Shown: positions 46,661 through 58,605, counted from the stretch's first letter. The stretch: DNA of 64,000 nt from Apoderus coryli (GCA_911728435.2 OU452205.1:11848260-11912259); one strand, 5' to 3'. A program made the numbers and translations. The notes: generated by a model from the sequence alone, not told the origin.

Positions 46661-47558
46661 CAGTGTGTCCGCAAATAAAATGTGAGTTCATTAACCACAT
46701 ATTTCTTGAAAGAAATGAAGGCTTTTTTGATCAGTCCTTAAATGCAAAGGCAGACAAATATTCGAGAAACTTAAAAATACACTAAACATACGTCTGAAAT
46801 TATAGCTTAACCTCCTGACAATAACTACATTGAAACAATATATCAACTTTTACACACTAGTTTTCAAAATAATGACGTGACATTAAAACGCCGGCCTGGA
46901 CTCTCCAATTTCAATTATTAGTGCTCTTCAAAGGAAAAAACCTGTATTATGTGGTTTATTGATATTTATTTATTATTTTTGGTATTTATTGTTTATTGAC
47001 ACACTGCTAAATAAAAAGTCATGAAAGGTTTTCGGCAAAACTACCATGTTGATTTGAGACATTTTTCTTTAGATGAAAATATGGAAATTTTCATTAGTAC
47101 TTCAGATTAATGGACTAAACCACACTATTTTTTTAAGCCGTAATTACAAAGCTTTTGTGGCATAATGTAACAAGACTTTAAGTCACTAAATTCGCCCGAA
47201 TTCACGAAGACCTTATACTAGCCTGAGATACCGAATGAAAAGCAATTCATAAATAAAGCCTCCCTCTAGGGAATTCGGGCGTATGTAGTGTTGGCAATAG
47301 GATGTAATGGAGTTGTAACTTCTTGTCTGGCCATGGTTTGTGAGCTTTGTTTTACCGTGCATATTGCATGCTCACACTAGACGTCGCAACAGCCATCTTG
47401 TTGTCATAAACATTTTATATCTACAATGACTACCAAATCACACAAGCCTCTCAATAATATAGGCATAGGCTCCTAATGAATAATGTAGATGTATCATTCC
47501 CCCTGAGGTCTGTAAAGACCCTAAATCTAAATTTAAAATGTTTTTTTCGGACACACTG
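46661..47558. mobile_element. Possible mariner-type non-autonomous element
   Basis: The left end CAGTGTGTCCG follows TA (46659-46660) and its complement CGGACACACTG ends at 47558, followed by CA. The 898-bp interior has no transposase. The only support is the 11-bp inverted pair and the TA-like context, so this is tentative. Confidence 0.4.
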
Positions 47559-47939
47559 CAGCGTGATTATTTGGAGCTTCAGAACATGAATTGGCTAAGG
47601 CAACATGTTCGGGATGATGAGTTGCATCGTGCATATGGGGAACTCCGTAGAATATGAAAAAGGTGAGGACTGCTGCATGACGAATTCTAGTAACGTATCT
47701 AAAACTGTTTGGAGTATTTTCAGGGAATATACTAGCAAAAAACAAAAACAATACAGTCCGCCAACGCTCGTTCATAGTAATAGTACAATTGTGAATCTAT
47801 CTGTTTTTTGCACATATTCGCAACGGTATTGGTAGTTACAAACAAATTGAATGCTCATTTTAACAGATATTTATCTACGAATTGTACTTTAGGGTTAACC
47901 AATTCTAAAACTGTGTTTTTTATCCAGTGTCACAGATTT

Positions 47940-48440
47940 AATAGACCAGATGGGTAAGCAAGCGAGCGCGTCTGTTTCAATGCGTTTTAAATCCACGCCT
48001 ACCGAGAAAGTGCCAGCTCCGATAGTTTGGTTCATGCTAGGTATAAAGCGGTTGACTATAGTACGTGCAGAGATATCTGTATTGCGGGTTATTATATATT
48101 ATATTGTGGTTTGTGATTATAGTCTTATTTTAAAAAAGATGTAGACCTATTTAAAATATATTAATATATATATATTTATATTGGAAATAATATAAATTGT
48201 AAATCTAAAGAAAATGAGAAATATAATATAACAAATAGTAACAACAATACCAACATTGATTGTTAAAAATGCAATACAACCTGACGAATAGTATGCCCAG
48301 TTGTATAAACCCAGTCAGCCGCGGGCATGCCAACGAAAAAGAGGAAGAGAGCGAAATCTAGTTCCGCGCTCGAAAAACAAAAGCGTCGTTGTTGTTCGAA
48401 TTTTTGAATTTGACAAGTGTCTGAAAAATACTTAATACAT
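47940..48440. other. CpG-richer patch with a short basic ORF
   Basis: The region contains cgagcgcgtctg, gccgcgggcatgcc and ttccgcgctcg amid AT-rich DNA. At 48326 an ATG opens MPTKKRKRAKSSSALEKQKR and stops after CCSNF, a short nuclear-localisation-like peptide. It could be a promoter with an upstream ORF or chance; no donor site or downstream exon is tied to it. Confidence 0.2.
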
Positions 48441-48716
48441 TTTTTGTTCTGTTAAAATTGTTCTTAATTGGTTATATTTATCATATTATTTCGTATTAGT
48501 TTTATGCGTAGTGTTAGATAACTTAAAATATACTACAGTGTCAGCTATTTATAATACAACACAAATTTCGTAGATCCCGGGTGTTTTATTTCACGTAACG
48601 CGAAGTGTTAACGAATTTATTATCAGTGATCTAGATTGGTCGCTAATATTTGTCTCAATATGATTTAATCATAAAGTATACAGTTCAAAAATAATTGTAA
48701 AGTAAACCAAAACCAT

Positions 48717-48870
48717 ATTTTGAATGTGATGTTATTTTTGTTTGATGTGTATAGATATTTTATTGTTACTGCAAATATTATTTAAGAAAGTGCATTTAGA
48801 TTTTTTCGATGTGAGACCAATCTGTCCCCGCTATTTATTTAGAAAACCTAAGAAGTCTAATACCATTTGA
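48717..48870 (+). repeat. Dispersed repeat family G, copy 1
   Basis: The phrase ttgaatgtgatgttattttt and the later aaaacctaagaa block recur at 55976-56090 in the same orientation. Function unknown. Confidence 0.45.
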
Positions 48871-48905
48871 TAAAGAACATTAATTACTATCGACAGCTGC
48901 TATGA

Positions 48906-49263
48906 AATATAGGGTGTGCTATTTAAAATAAGAAAGTTATTTAAATAAATATGATTGGTAAGAACAATAAAAAATTGTGACCACCCTGTACAATATTTAC
49001 AATTGGACTATACACCGACCTAATGTATGTCCTATTCACTTGCCATTCAAAATTTTTTAAGGAATAGAATGTTTTTCAAACTGACCCTATTTTTTGCAAA
49101 AAACGCAAAAATTGGACAAACGGGTAGATTTAGGTATAGGGATCATAACAATAGCTTTAATTTATTTTATCCAAAGTGTTTAAAAAATTCAAAATATACT
49201 GGTTGTTCCATTTAAAAAAATATAACTTTGATATGCCACACTTTTCTGGGACACCCGGTATAT
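48906..49263. mobile_element. Double-hairpin MITE, copy 2
   Basis: A foldback at 48906-48990 (tagggtgtgctatttaaaat to gaccaccctgta), a spacer of about 205 bp, and a second foldback at 49197-49263 (actggttgttccatttaaa to tgggacacccggtat). The layout is the same as 16389-16766, although the spacers share little obvious sequence. Confidence 0.55.
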
Positions 49264-49615
49264 TTAAAAACTTTTTTGTGAACTGCTCCTGGTAGACGTA
49301 CATACACCCACGGAAACAAAATTTGCAATTTCAATTTTGTTAGGCTATGAGAGACCGAGGCGAATGTACTGCCCGACCCGGTATTTGTTACTAACGTTAA
49401 AAAAATAATAATACATTAAATTTAAGCTTCCACTATTTTGTATTAATAAATAAACAAATAAATTAGGTAAATCTTAAATATTTAAAAAATATATTGGTGC
49501 GGACAATCTTTTTTATAACACAACCCAAATCTGTAAATTTATTGGTGTGGGCAACATAAGTCTGTCAAATCGAGTTTGAACCACTGTTTTGGTCTATTAA
49601 ATCTGTGCTACTGTT

Positions 49616-49800
49616 GCCACACGAAGTGGAAAAAGTAATAACGAAGTTCCCCAACAAAAAATCTTCAGGCATAGATAGTATTACCAATACAGTTAATAAA
49701 AAAATCTTCTGATATACTTTGTCCTGTATTAGCGGAGTTAACTAATATGTCAATACGTTGTGGTCGTTTTGCTGAACAACTCAAGAGGGCAGTTTCTCAG
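49616..49800 (+). pseudogene. LINE reverse transcriptase N-terminal fragment
   Basis: Frames read HEVEKVITKFPNKKSSGIDS, then after a one-base shift in an A run SSDILCPVLAELTNMSIRCG and FAEQLKRAV. The pattern KKSxGID...N.S...G.F...LK.A is the first conserved block of non-LTR reverse transcriptases. The rest of the enzyme is absent. Confidence 0.7.
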
Positions 49801-49859
49801 ATAAGGTAGTGGTCCCTCTTAAACGGGCCACCCGGTACTTGTGGATGTACCAACTTATA

Positions 49860-50169
49860 TACTTAAAGAGTATTTCGGTTCCATGGAATGCGATGTTCTC
49901 CTCTTTTAACTTCAAACGGCATTGCTGTGGTTACCCAATTCACCTATTTACGTGATCTCAGTCCCTGTGACTCTTTCCTAAACTGAAAAATTTTCTCAAA
50001 GGACGATATTTCGGGTCGTTACAAAACATCCAGAAGAGTGTAACGGACATGCTGAAGACAATACCAGTTGAAGAATTCCAGCGCTGCTTCCAATAGTGGG
50101 ACTGTCTTTATCGGTATAAATAAAATAATAAATAAAAAATCAGTCTCATTACTTTTCTGCCACACCTCG
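49860..50169 (+). pseudogene. Mariner transposase C-terminus with right inverted repeat
   Basis: Across frames the sequence gives DLSPCDSF (third catalytic Asp block, usually PDLAPCDFF), LKNFLKGRYFGSLQNIQ, VTDMLKTIPVEEFQRCFQ and WDCLY, the C-terminus of a classic mariner transposase. About 40 bp later the strand ends in agtctcattacttttctgcc followed by acacctcg and TA (50170-50171), which is a typical mariner end. The N-terminal two thirds and the left end are missing. Confidence 0.75.
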
Positions 50170-50171
50170 TA

Positions 50172-51079
50172 TAAACTGTTGGATATTATTTGTACGCCTA
50201 TGTCGACACCCCAATGTGAACCCTGGCACGCATTAAAATTTTTCTGAGAAGCACAATGATGAAGATCGACAGAACGCAATGACCGTCCTATTTACAGAAA
50301 GGAAGTTTGTACGGTTTATCACAAATTTTGGTACAAAACTCCATTCTCCTGGACTGGACTGGACATGTACAAAAAATACTAGGTAAGTTTTTTCTTGTGT
50401 CCACCCTCTTTCAAAACTCATGAGCCGCCACTGCTAAGCTCTAATTATTATTATGTTAATATCCATATTGCCGCATTCGTGTTTCCCAGAGACGTTTTGT
50501 ATATATTTCGTATACTCCCATATAAAAAAAATACAGTGAGTATCCTTGTACAAAACAAGAAAAAAGACATACGTCTCATACATCCCTCCCTACACGTTAA
50601 ATTTCTAAAGTATTCTTTATTTCCACATACCTTATGAATGTAGTAAAACAGGATAAGGCCAATAACGAAAGATTTAATTTTGAGATTTTATATGCTCGGG
50701 TTGTATAAATTTGAAATTTGATGTACTTTTCCAAAGTTTATCATTTTTGACTAGGTAGATACGTACACACCGAAATGAAGGTGTGTTTGTAGCAATAAAC
50801 TTTATGTGCAGATGTGACTCTTGTCGCAAAATGAGATTTGTCATTTTATATCTGGCTATTTAGGTATGGGACTAGTGAATAAAAAAATACATTTTAATAG
50901 TCTCTCGATTAACTTGCACATTGTTTGGCCTATGATTATACTATGACTAAACAAGGCACTAGTAATAGAGTAGGTAACTAAAATAATCAATAGTAATTAA
51001 CTATAATAAAACGCTAGCTATCTTATTCACTCTAATATTCAACGAAAACAGGGTAAAGCTAGGCGCGGTATGACAATCA
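50172..51079. other. Gene-free stretch
   Basis: No gene is recognised. The segment to about 50430 has more balanced composition but no motif I know. Confidence 0.35.
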
Positions 51080-51340
51080 AAACAAGTGTCAAATATGTTG
51101 TGTTTAACATACGTTTAAATAGTCAGCGCAATGCAACGTTTACTTTTGTTGAGGCTTCTTTGAAGGGAAACATTTTTAAAATAGGTCCCAAATCGTGACT
51201 TTTTTCATTAAAGTAAAGACATTAGAAAATAAAACAGATTTGTGTGTTATTCTTATGGAATCTACTCGCTTAAACAACATACCAACTTACAATGCAAGGC
51301 TGCCAGACTGTTTTTCAAACTATCGCTATTCTACACCTCG
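51080..51340 (+). repeat. Dispersed repeat family C, copy 2
   Basis: Second copy of the family at 680-960, same orientation, with identical aaacatttttaaaatag and tctactcgc.taaacaa blocks. Confidence 0.55.
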
Positions 51341-52047
51341 TACTGATTATTCGCGCAATACCGTAATTAATCCGAAATCTATTTACACCTGTCACACGCG
51401 CAGATGCTTAATTAAAGACACATTTCCCCAAGTTAATTGTCTTTATGCTAAAATAATTTGGTTGTCGAAAAAATTCCATATAATCTATATTATTTCATCA
51501 ATTCAATTCGTTCAAAACTGACAAAAATCAAGAAAAAATACGAGAAGCGCCGTTGCCACACTTTATTTGAAAAATTCTATCTACTCATTATTGGCGTAAT
51601 TCCAAAATCAATCCGAATTCTATTTACACACTCAACACAAGTTCATTAACCACAAACTTAAATTATCCAAGCTTTATTTTCAATTTTCTTTCACAAAAAC
51701 TTTACTGTCAATTCACTTTAACGAAAATATTCTCCCCGATAAATATATTACATATTTTATATATACTAGGTCAAAATAAATCTGACAACCAAGTGGCATT
51801 TTCAATAAATTATAGTTAAAAAATTTGTATTAAAATAGAAAAAATGTACTTAAATTCAATCTAACATTGGTAATTGTACAATAACTATATTCTATTAATA
51901 CCTACTTAATATGTATTATTTATACCTACCGAACATCTTAGTTTATATTGTAAACATCTATTAGTGGCTGCCATTGGTGCCTATAAACATCTACATAAAT
52001 TAGCTGGTTAATGCTAGTAATATTAATAAAATAATACAAATTTAGTA
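51341..52047. other. Gene-free stretch
   Basis: AT-rich; two short overlapping frames at 51195-51649 have no recognised motif. Confidence 0.35.
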
Positions 52048-53027
52048 CAGTGAAATCTGTCTTAATGGACACCTCCCATCAGGGGACACCTCCCTTGAAC
52101 GGACACTTTAATGTAATCCCGGCGGCTATCCATAAGAAAACCCATTATCGTGAGCGGACACTCTTCTGAGAGGACCCAGACAATGCTATACACATATTTG
52201 CCGGACACAACCGACCAATCGTTGCTACGAACATACTAGTCCAAGATAATCAGCATGGCCTGCGAAATCACGGGCCGTGGGAGGCCCCCTTTAATAGACA
52301 AGCATCGATCGTTCACAATCGGCGAATTACCAACTGGCGCAGCTGTGTGATTCCAGGGAACAAATTGATCCACAAGATAGAATTCCTCTTTCTTTACTGG
52401 CCGAAATTTATAGAAAGAAAGTGCCACTTGGAATCTGTCCCCAGGATCTTCAAGAGTTCTTCAATATTGACAAGAATTTGTGTGTAGAAGAACCTGTTTC
52501 AGATAAAACTCTTCAAATTGTGGAAGTTAATCAAGATCAAGTAATCTCAGATGAATCTGACGACGAGATACACATAACAGAGGTGGATAACAACATTAAA
52601 ACATATATCGAAGCTATCTCTTCAGTGAAATCCCTAAAGCTCTTTCCCAAAAATCAAGGAAATTTTGTCGAAACTCGAAATACATTTTCAAGAAGCCATA
52701 TTGAAAAAGAAAACTAAGCAAACAACATTAGATGAATTCCTTTCCAAATCCAAAGCATGTTTTTAATGGATGTATATTTTTTTTTGTTTAATGAAACCGT
52801 TTTATTTTTTATATTTGAAGTCTGAAATGTCTATTTTAATATAGGTGTACATAATGGGTATAAAGTAAGTAAATAAGTCCCGAGTTTTTGTTACTATGTA
52901 TGTAAGTACCTACATATACATGCATATTACATATATATTTTGTAAAGTTCTCCCTTAAGCGGTCACCTCCCTTGAGCGGACACTTTATCTTGGTTCCATC
53001 AGTGTCCGCTCATGGGAGATTTCCCTG
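52048..53027. mobile_element. pogo/Tigger-like transposon, internally deleted
   Basis: The left end is CAGTGAAATCTGTCTTAATG and the right end, read on the complement, is CAGGGAAATCTCCCATGAGC. Both lie next to TA (52046-52047, 53028-53029). Subterminal copies of a ggacacctccc / gcggacact motif follow on each side. At 980 bp the element keeps only the transposase C-terminus on the plus strand. Ends and coding tail agree on the pogo group. Confidence 0.8.
52421..52766 (+). pseudogene. pogo-like transposase C-terminus with PCNA-binding-like tail
   Basis: The frame from 52421 reads an acidic region (QVISDESDDEIHITEVD) and then a helical part, EAISSVKSLKLF. A one-base shift near 52650 is needed to continue IKEILSKLEIHFQEAILKKK and to end KQTTLDEFLSKSKACF at the stop 52764-52766. 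Drosophila pogo transposase is known to end in a PCNA-interacting motif of the form QxxLxxFF. Here QTTLDEFL keeps Gln, Leu and the first Phe and has Leu at the last place. The DNA-binding CENP-B-like domain and the DDE core are deleted. Confidence 0.7.
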
Positions 53028-53119
53028 TACATATTTTCTTGGCTGTTCTATCGATATTAAAATTATCAGCATGGTGCATTTAGTTCATCGAATGAAACTA
53101 CCCCTATATTTAAAATTAT

Positions 53120-53395
53120 TGTCAGTCGGCCGGTACGGTGATGGCGGCTGTCTTTTGGGATGCGAACGGAATAATATTGCTCGACTACCTCCAAAAAGGA
53201 ACCACCATCAACAGCGACTATTACTGTGCACTTTTCGAGCTATTGAAGTCTGAAATCGCAAAGAAACGGCCATATTTGCAAAAGAAAAAAGTGTTGTTTC
53301 GCAAATCGATGAAAACTATGGCAAAATTGAATGAATTGGTTTGTCAAAATTTTGTTTTTCCCTTACATATCCTACGGATTTATTGAATGATCTGT
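53120..53395 (+). pseudogene. Mariner transposase core with the second Asp deleted
   Basis: The frame reads QSAGTVMAAVFWDANGIILL (the classic VMxSVFWDxxGI block), DYLQKGTTINSDYYCALFE and KKKVLF. In mariner proteins HQDNAPCH should follow, with the second catalytic Asp. Here the text goes straight to RKSMKTMAKLNEL, a clean in-frame loss of about eight residues. Beyond 53340 a shift is needed to see the YPTDLLNDLL remnant of the YSPDLAPSD block. The first catalytic block and both inverted repeats are missing. It lies 90 bp right of the pogo element with no link to it. Confidence 0.75.
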
Positions 53396-53399
53396 TATT

Positions 53400-54307
53400 G
53401 CCATAAACCTGCCGGAGTGAGTGAGCACTCCTTACTCTTAGTAATTCTGCCATTTGGTTAAATCGAAAATCGCGTACCAATACTTAAACTAAATCAAGCA
53501 CCTTTATTTTAGAATGTCTGCTCCATTATTGATCTACTTCTGTTCTAAGACCAATGCAAGTATTAACTAACTCAGGCAAATTAACAAAGCAAGCTGAAGA
53601 TATATTTTTTTAATTTTATCATAATTATTAAATGTATGTTTTTTATTAATTTAAACATGCAATTTGGCGATATTTTTTCTAATTTTTAGAATATAGCACA
53701 TTGTAATGGTTTTTAGTAACTTCACATTAAATATTTAAACCTAATCCCATTTGCGAAAAGGATCCCTTTAAATGAATATGTGACGGTATCCGTTATATGT
53801 ATCGTCTAAAATGGAATTTCAACTAATCCTTTTTACTACATATACGACGAATTATTTATCAGCTACATCAAGTTGATGGAAAACGATAAAATTTTGACAT
53901 ACACACGTTCAAATTGCTAACACGTCTCCCATCTCACAAACTTCTTTAAATAATTGAACAGTTTTCAGGAATTTTCGGAAAGAGTCATTTAAAAATTAAA
54001 ACCGTGCCTCTATGAATTTAGGTATCGACGTATGTTATTTGCTTTAAAATGAATACCAAGGTTCGAGCTCAGTAAGGCTCCCCACAATATACAGAACTTC
54101 CTTAGTTCGAAATTGAGGGATGGGATGAAAATATAATCTGGAACCAAAATATTCGAGGTGATCGGTATCAAAAAACAGTTACAATTTGACAATCAAAATT
54201 AGAATGTATGGGTATGTTAGTAACTTAACTAAACTTAGTAGTAGGTATATAACAAAAAATACAACTGGAACATTTGAAATAAACATGACATATATTATAT
54301 ATATATT
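53400..54307. other. Gene-free stretch
   Basis: No gene or repeat recognised. Confidence 0.35.
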
Positions 54308-54560
54308 AACAGAATTATGGAGTTGTCTCAAAAGCACGGTCTCATGATCAATGCCTCTAAGTATGACGTTCTTGTCTTTGGTAAAAACAGGCGCCTGTTG
54401 GAATTGCAACTGAATATCAAAGTAAATAACTCAAGTTTAAAGTTCTCAACTTCAACAAGAAATCTGGGCTTGGAATTGGATGTCGATTTGCGGTTTAAGA
54501 AGCATCAATACCCAGAGAGCATATTCGTCATTAGAGATGTTATATCCCCATAGGCATCTA
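54308..54560 (+). pseudogene. LINE reverse transcriptase fragment
   Basis: The frame reads IMELSQKHGLMINASKYDVL, VFGKNRRL and STSTRNLGLELDVDLRFKKH. This is the stretch after the YADD motif of Jockey/CR1-like RTs (W...N.L..N..K...M.F...NLGV..D..L.F..H). It stops abruptly at both sides. Confidence 0.65.
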
Positions 54561-54769
54561 CTATCATAGATGCCTAATAGTGATAGACGTAGCATCGAAA
54601 ATGCCAATACTAAAGTTCCAAAAAACAAGGTGAATTGCTGCGTAAGTAACTATCGTCAATATGCAACTTTAGTGTTACATGAGCGCTTTTAAAGAACTTT
54701 CAAAGTTTTCTAGTCTTCCAAGTGAAATATCTTCTTTTTGAAACTAGTAGCTAAATTAATTACCAGCGA

Positions 54770-54940
54770 TAGAATGCATTAAAGAAGGAATTCTAGACTT
54801 AGCATAAGATTTTTTTCAAAATTGAGTGCTAGTAGTCTGACCGATCTTTCATGTTCCTTTAGGCTGGCTGAGACCTCTCTAGCTGTTTTTCCAATATAGT
54901 CTTTACCACATGAACATGATCCTTATATACACCAGAATAT
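54770..54940 (-). pseudogene. GIY-YIG endonuclease fragment, probably Penelope-like
   Basis: The minus strand reads SCSCGKDYIGKTAREVSASL then KEHERSVRLLALNF. The CSCGKxYIGxTxR...LKEH pattern is the GIY-YIG core with its preceding Cys pair, as in Penelope-like elements. The GVYK strand just before it is one frame away. It belongs to another lineage than the 40230-40620 copy (CSDCNQVYIGQT). The remainder is decayed. Confidence 0.6.
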
Positions 54941-54999
54941 TGATTTTCAAGATTTTTGAGATGCCGTCAGTTATACCTTGTAAATATGGCAGAGCCACC

Positions 55000-55585
55000 T
55001 GAGTAACTGCGGACTGAGACTTACTGCTGTTATCGGTGTTGGAGCTATGGTTATTGGAGATAACAGACGTAAGACCTGATAGCTCCGAATCAAGAGATTA
55101 AGGTTGTGGCAGAGAAAATGCACAATGAACTAATGAATTTATTATGGATGCATTTTGAACTTCTGGGTTGAAGACTCATTTATTAATTTGGTAACTGATC
55201 TTTTTATTAATGATGTTGGATCTTGGATCTCTGTTGATTTCTATACGTTTATTTGCCTGTAGAAGCTTTCTGTTTAAATTGTATCTCTCCTCCCAGTACA
55301 CCCTCTATAGAACGCCAAACGGATAAGATAAAACTAGTATTAGACTAGACATAGAAAGTTTTACCGTCAGATTCATATTAATGAGAAACAATATATTCGT
55401 ATATTAATGTAGTAAATAAAACACCCTTCCGTTTTAATAGTTTTTAACTTTAAATTTATATGTACTAGTTTACGTATTTCCATTTACTTTATATTTTTTA
55501 ATTACCATACATTATGGTTTCAGTTTCTAATACCTAAAATTAAAAGCCTGATGTCCGAAAACCGACAATGCAACTTTACTCGTTC
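55000..55585. other. Gene-free stretch
   Basis: No gene recognised. Confidence 0.3.
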
Positions 55586-55589
55586 AGAA

Positions 55590-55630
55590 TTACATGTGGT
55601 TAGTTTCGTATATGTTTCATCGTCAGACAG
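55590..55630 (-). ncRNA. Hammerhead-like core, minus strand
   Basis: On the minus strand CTGACGA (55626-55620) is followed 11 bases later by CGAAAC (55608-55603), matching CUGANGA...GAAA in order and spacing. The sequence after CTGACGA (tgaaac) is shared with the motif at 27556. Stems are weak. Confidence 0.25.
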
Positions 55631-55975
55631 AATAGCGACATCACATTGTGGCACAATATAGGGTATCATATTCTGTTGTTAATTAACGTTGTAAAACCGA
55701 GGCAAGAGTGCTCATTAAGGGCCTTGTCACACCACCACCATTCCAGTAATGAATCTAGACAAGGCATCTTGTTTTTTTTTGTGTGTTTATTCTTGTTCTT
55801 ATTATTATGCGTCGAGACCGCTTTTTGGTAGATTCCAAATTAATGCAATTAAAATTATTCTTTTGCTGCAGTTATTAGTGTCATCTCATCATAACAATAT
55901 CTGATTATGTACGGGGGCTATTTTCTGATCTCTAACTGACTTTGATAATTGCGAATATTTTGATATTTTATTTAA

Positions 55976-56090
55976 TTTTGAATGTGATGTTATTTTTGTT
56001 TACTGTGAATAAAATATTTGAATTAATAATTTTTTTTTCGGTTTTACCCCATAAGTATGCGGAAAAACCTAAGAAATAGCTAAACTATGA
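55976..56090 (+). repeat. Dispersed repeat family G, copy 2
   Basis: Matches 48717-48870, sharing ttgaatgtgatgttattttt and aaaaacctaagaa. It lies 150 bp upstream of the best hammerhead-like motif, in the same orientation. Confidence 0.45.
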
Positions 56091-56239
56091 TTTGTACTGT
56101 TTAGTAATTTTATTATAATGTTTTATGTTTAATTTCATATATTTTTTTTCTTTTCTTTTCACAATGTCTGTGATCTTTGTATTTTGAACTCATTACGAGT
56201 ATATTATTTTAAATTATAATTCCAATTAGCTTTCTATTT

Positions 56240-56300
56240 TGACATAACCACTGCTGATGAGAACATTATTTTCCGAAACATGTATGGTTCTATGGTAATT
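56240..56300 (+). ncRNA. Hammerhead-like ribozyme motif, best candidate
   Basis: CTGATGA (56254-56260) is followed after 13 bases by CGAAAC (56274-56279). With A15.1-C15.2 paired to a GU at 56287-56288 across a 7-base loop, stem III closes with two base pairs and the cleavage triplet would be GUU. Stem I can pair accac/g-side bases with ctatggt: one pair, a two-base internal loop, then four pairs. Stem II is imperfect. Tiny stem III type I hammerheads are known from Penelope-like retroelements. No retroelement ORF is attached in this orientation. Confidence 0.4.
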
Positions 56301-56599
56301 TAATCATAAAAGCTTGTATTGTGAAGCAGACGTCATTTATTGAAAACAAAAATTAATTTAATTATGTTAAAACACTTGCAAACAGTCTGCCATTTTAAGC
56401 TATTTTACGAATTGTTTATATGACATTAAATTACTCTTTATTGTCTCAACTTGCCATATACATAGTACAGACAATATAATTGTCAAAATCAAATGAATTA
56501 ATAAATAAATTACGACACAGCAATAAAAATCTAGAATAAATCACGTTCCTTTCCAATGAAATAAATGTTAAAAACACAGAGTACAAGAAACACTTCGGT

Positions 56600-56955
56600 T
56601 AAGGGCAATATCTAACTTTTAAGTTCTCCAACCGTTTGGAAAACACCCCTGAGAACAGCAACTTCCTAATAGAACTCGTAAACTTATCTAAGCTAAGTCT
56701 TATATAGTCAGGTAAACTGTTATATAAGGAACCACCCATATAAATTGAAGATCGCTTATACAGTTCACGAGTGTGTCTCTTGACGAAGATATTATTGCCA
56801 TATCTTGTATTGTAACAATGTTCATCCCCATTTCTCGGCAGTTCCCCTTGATCCTAAATATGAATAACAAAATTCTGTGCATGAACCGGCTGTTAGGAGT
56901 TCTTAGTTTTGAAAACCTCTCTATGAGTGTCGACATGGGATGTCAAAAATTAAGC
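56600..56955 (-). pseudogene. LINE ORF2 extreme C-terminus
   Basis: The minus strand reads TPNSRFMHRILLFIFRIKGN, then IVTIQDMAIISSSRDT, and in the next frame SIYMGGSLYNSLPDYIRLS and FTSSIRKLLF. The NSLPxxIR...F...LK.LL ending and the preceding histidine/basic helix are typical of the C-terminal end of Jockey-like LINE proteins and relatives. Frameshifts separate the parts. Confidence 0.55.
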
Positions 56956-56999
56956 GGATAATTATTTTCTGAGCCGCACAAAAACTCTATTGATGTCTT

Positions 57000-58285
57000 T
57001 ATTTTTAATTTAAAATATTCTCAACTTCTTTTTAAATGGAAATACTATACACCCATAATTTTAAAACATTAACCATTCTTACTAAAATGTGTAACGACCA
57101 AATTGTATTTCAATGTTTTTCAGAAGTTTTATGGTCTATAATAATAACAGCACAGCAGAAAAACTAAACATATTGTAGCAAATTTACCTGAATCACATTC
57201 GAGTAAGCCAGAAATCAGGCACCATATTATATAAAACTTGTTAAGGTTATTATTTTCATTGTTACTTCTTGTATTTGAGTTTATTTTCCTCTAATTCTTC
57301 TAGATTTTCATTTAATCCATCTTTATTTTCTTGTGGATTGTTTAGTAGTCCCACTGAAAGAAAGTAGGAAATAAATATGGGCTGATATTTCCTCAGAACA
57401 TTTAACATGATGAGAAAAATTTGCTAGAAACTATTTTGCGAAGAAAAGGTTGGCAAATTAGGAGTTACCATATAGGGAAGAAAAATATTTTTTCGGGCAA
57501 CACGAAAAGTTCAGTTGTTGCAATGTTTATATAAAAATACAATAAACAATTGTTGATCATCTGAATACCATTAAACTTATTTTAAAAACAGCCCCATAAA
57601 TATGTTTTAACTAAAACTAACTCACAATATGTATAATTGGCTTTTCCGCAACTATACTTTCTAGGTATATGATTAAAATAATCATGCGCTACTATACAAA
57701 CAGCGACAATGGACTATACTTTTCGTCAATTTTATATATACCATATCGCAAACACCAATTTAGGACACGCTGTATACAGAATGCACTAATAATGCTTGGA
57801 GGAAGTGCTTGTATAATGATGAAGAAGAGTCGTTCAGTTTATGTGTGGCGGCGACCTACAGTTTGGATGGTTTTTAATTGTGCCTGCTTTTAATTAATGA
57901 AATATGTTATACTTATGTGTACGTGAATAACTGCACTGAGTTTGCTACCATTCTCTACAGACTAAATTAGCTACAAGACTTTGAACAGGGTAATATTGTT
58001 TTACATCCATATAATCATAATCAGGGGGTTGTGTATTCTAGAAGACATGGCAAACATTTTTAAATGTTTTAATACATCAAAAACATCAACCACTGAGTCT
58101 AACTAGGGTGGTTAACAATATTGAGAATGAGAATTTGACATAGACAGGACAGGACCGCTGCAACCGAAGTTTGCCAGCTTTGAGCTGGACAAATCTTAAA
58201 TTAAGATTATAATGACGATGCAATATCATCCATAGAAAATCGGATCTTTATTTTAGACAAAGAACTCCTATAGGCAACAGTTCTT
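57000..58285. other. Gene-free stretch
   Basis: No gene recognised; AT-rich. Confidence 0.35.
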
Positions 58286-58474
58286 TTGGATAAATCCTGC
58301 GTAGAATTTACACTAGCAGATGATCCTGTCAGTTTCTTAAGAGCAACTTGGCATGAACAGAATATTTCAGTTTAACTGTTTAGAGCAACATTGTGTGAAC
58401 ACAGTTCCAGTTTAGAATTTGATCAGCGAGAGGTTTGCTGGTGTAAATTTGACGCAAGATTTATCCAGAAAAAT
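58286..58474. repeat. Short inverted repeat pair
   Basis: Arms of about 30 bp, ggataaatcctgcgtagaat at 58290 and its diverged complement at 58445-58474, enclose about 120 bp. It may be part of a small foldback element, but no target duplication is clear. Confidence 0.4.
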
Positions 58475-58605
58475 TGTTTTTATAAGTTTATGGTTATTGT
58501 TCGAGAGATTTTTGTCCACATCGGTATCTGGCCTTAAAAAATTAAATCATGACTTTAAAACTAAACCCTTTCAAATACTATTTGAATAGGCATCTTATAT
58601 TCATT

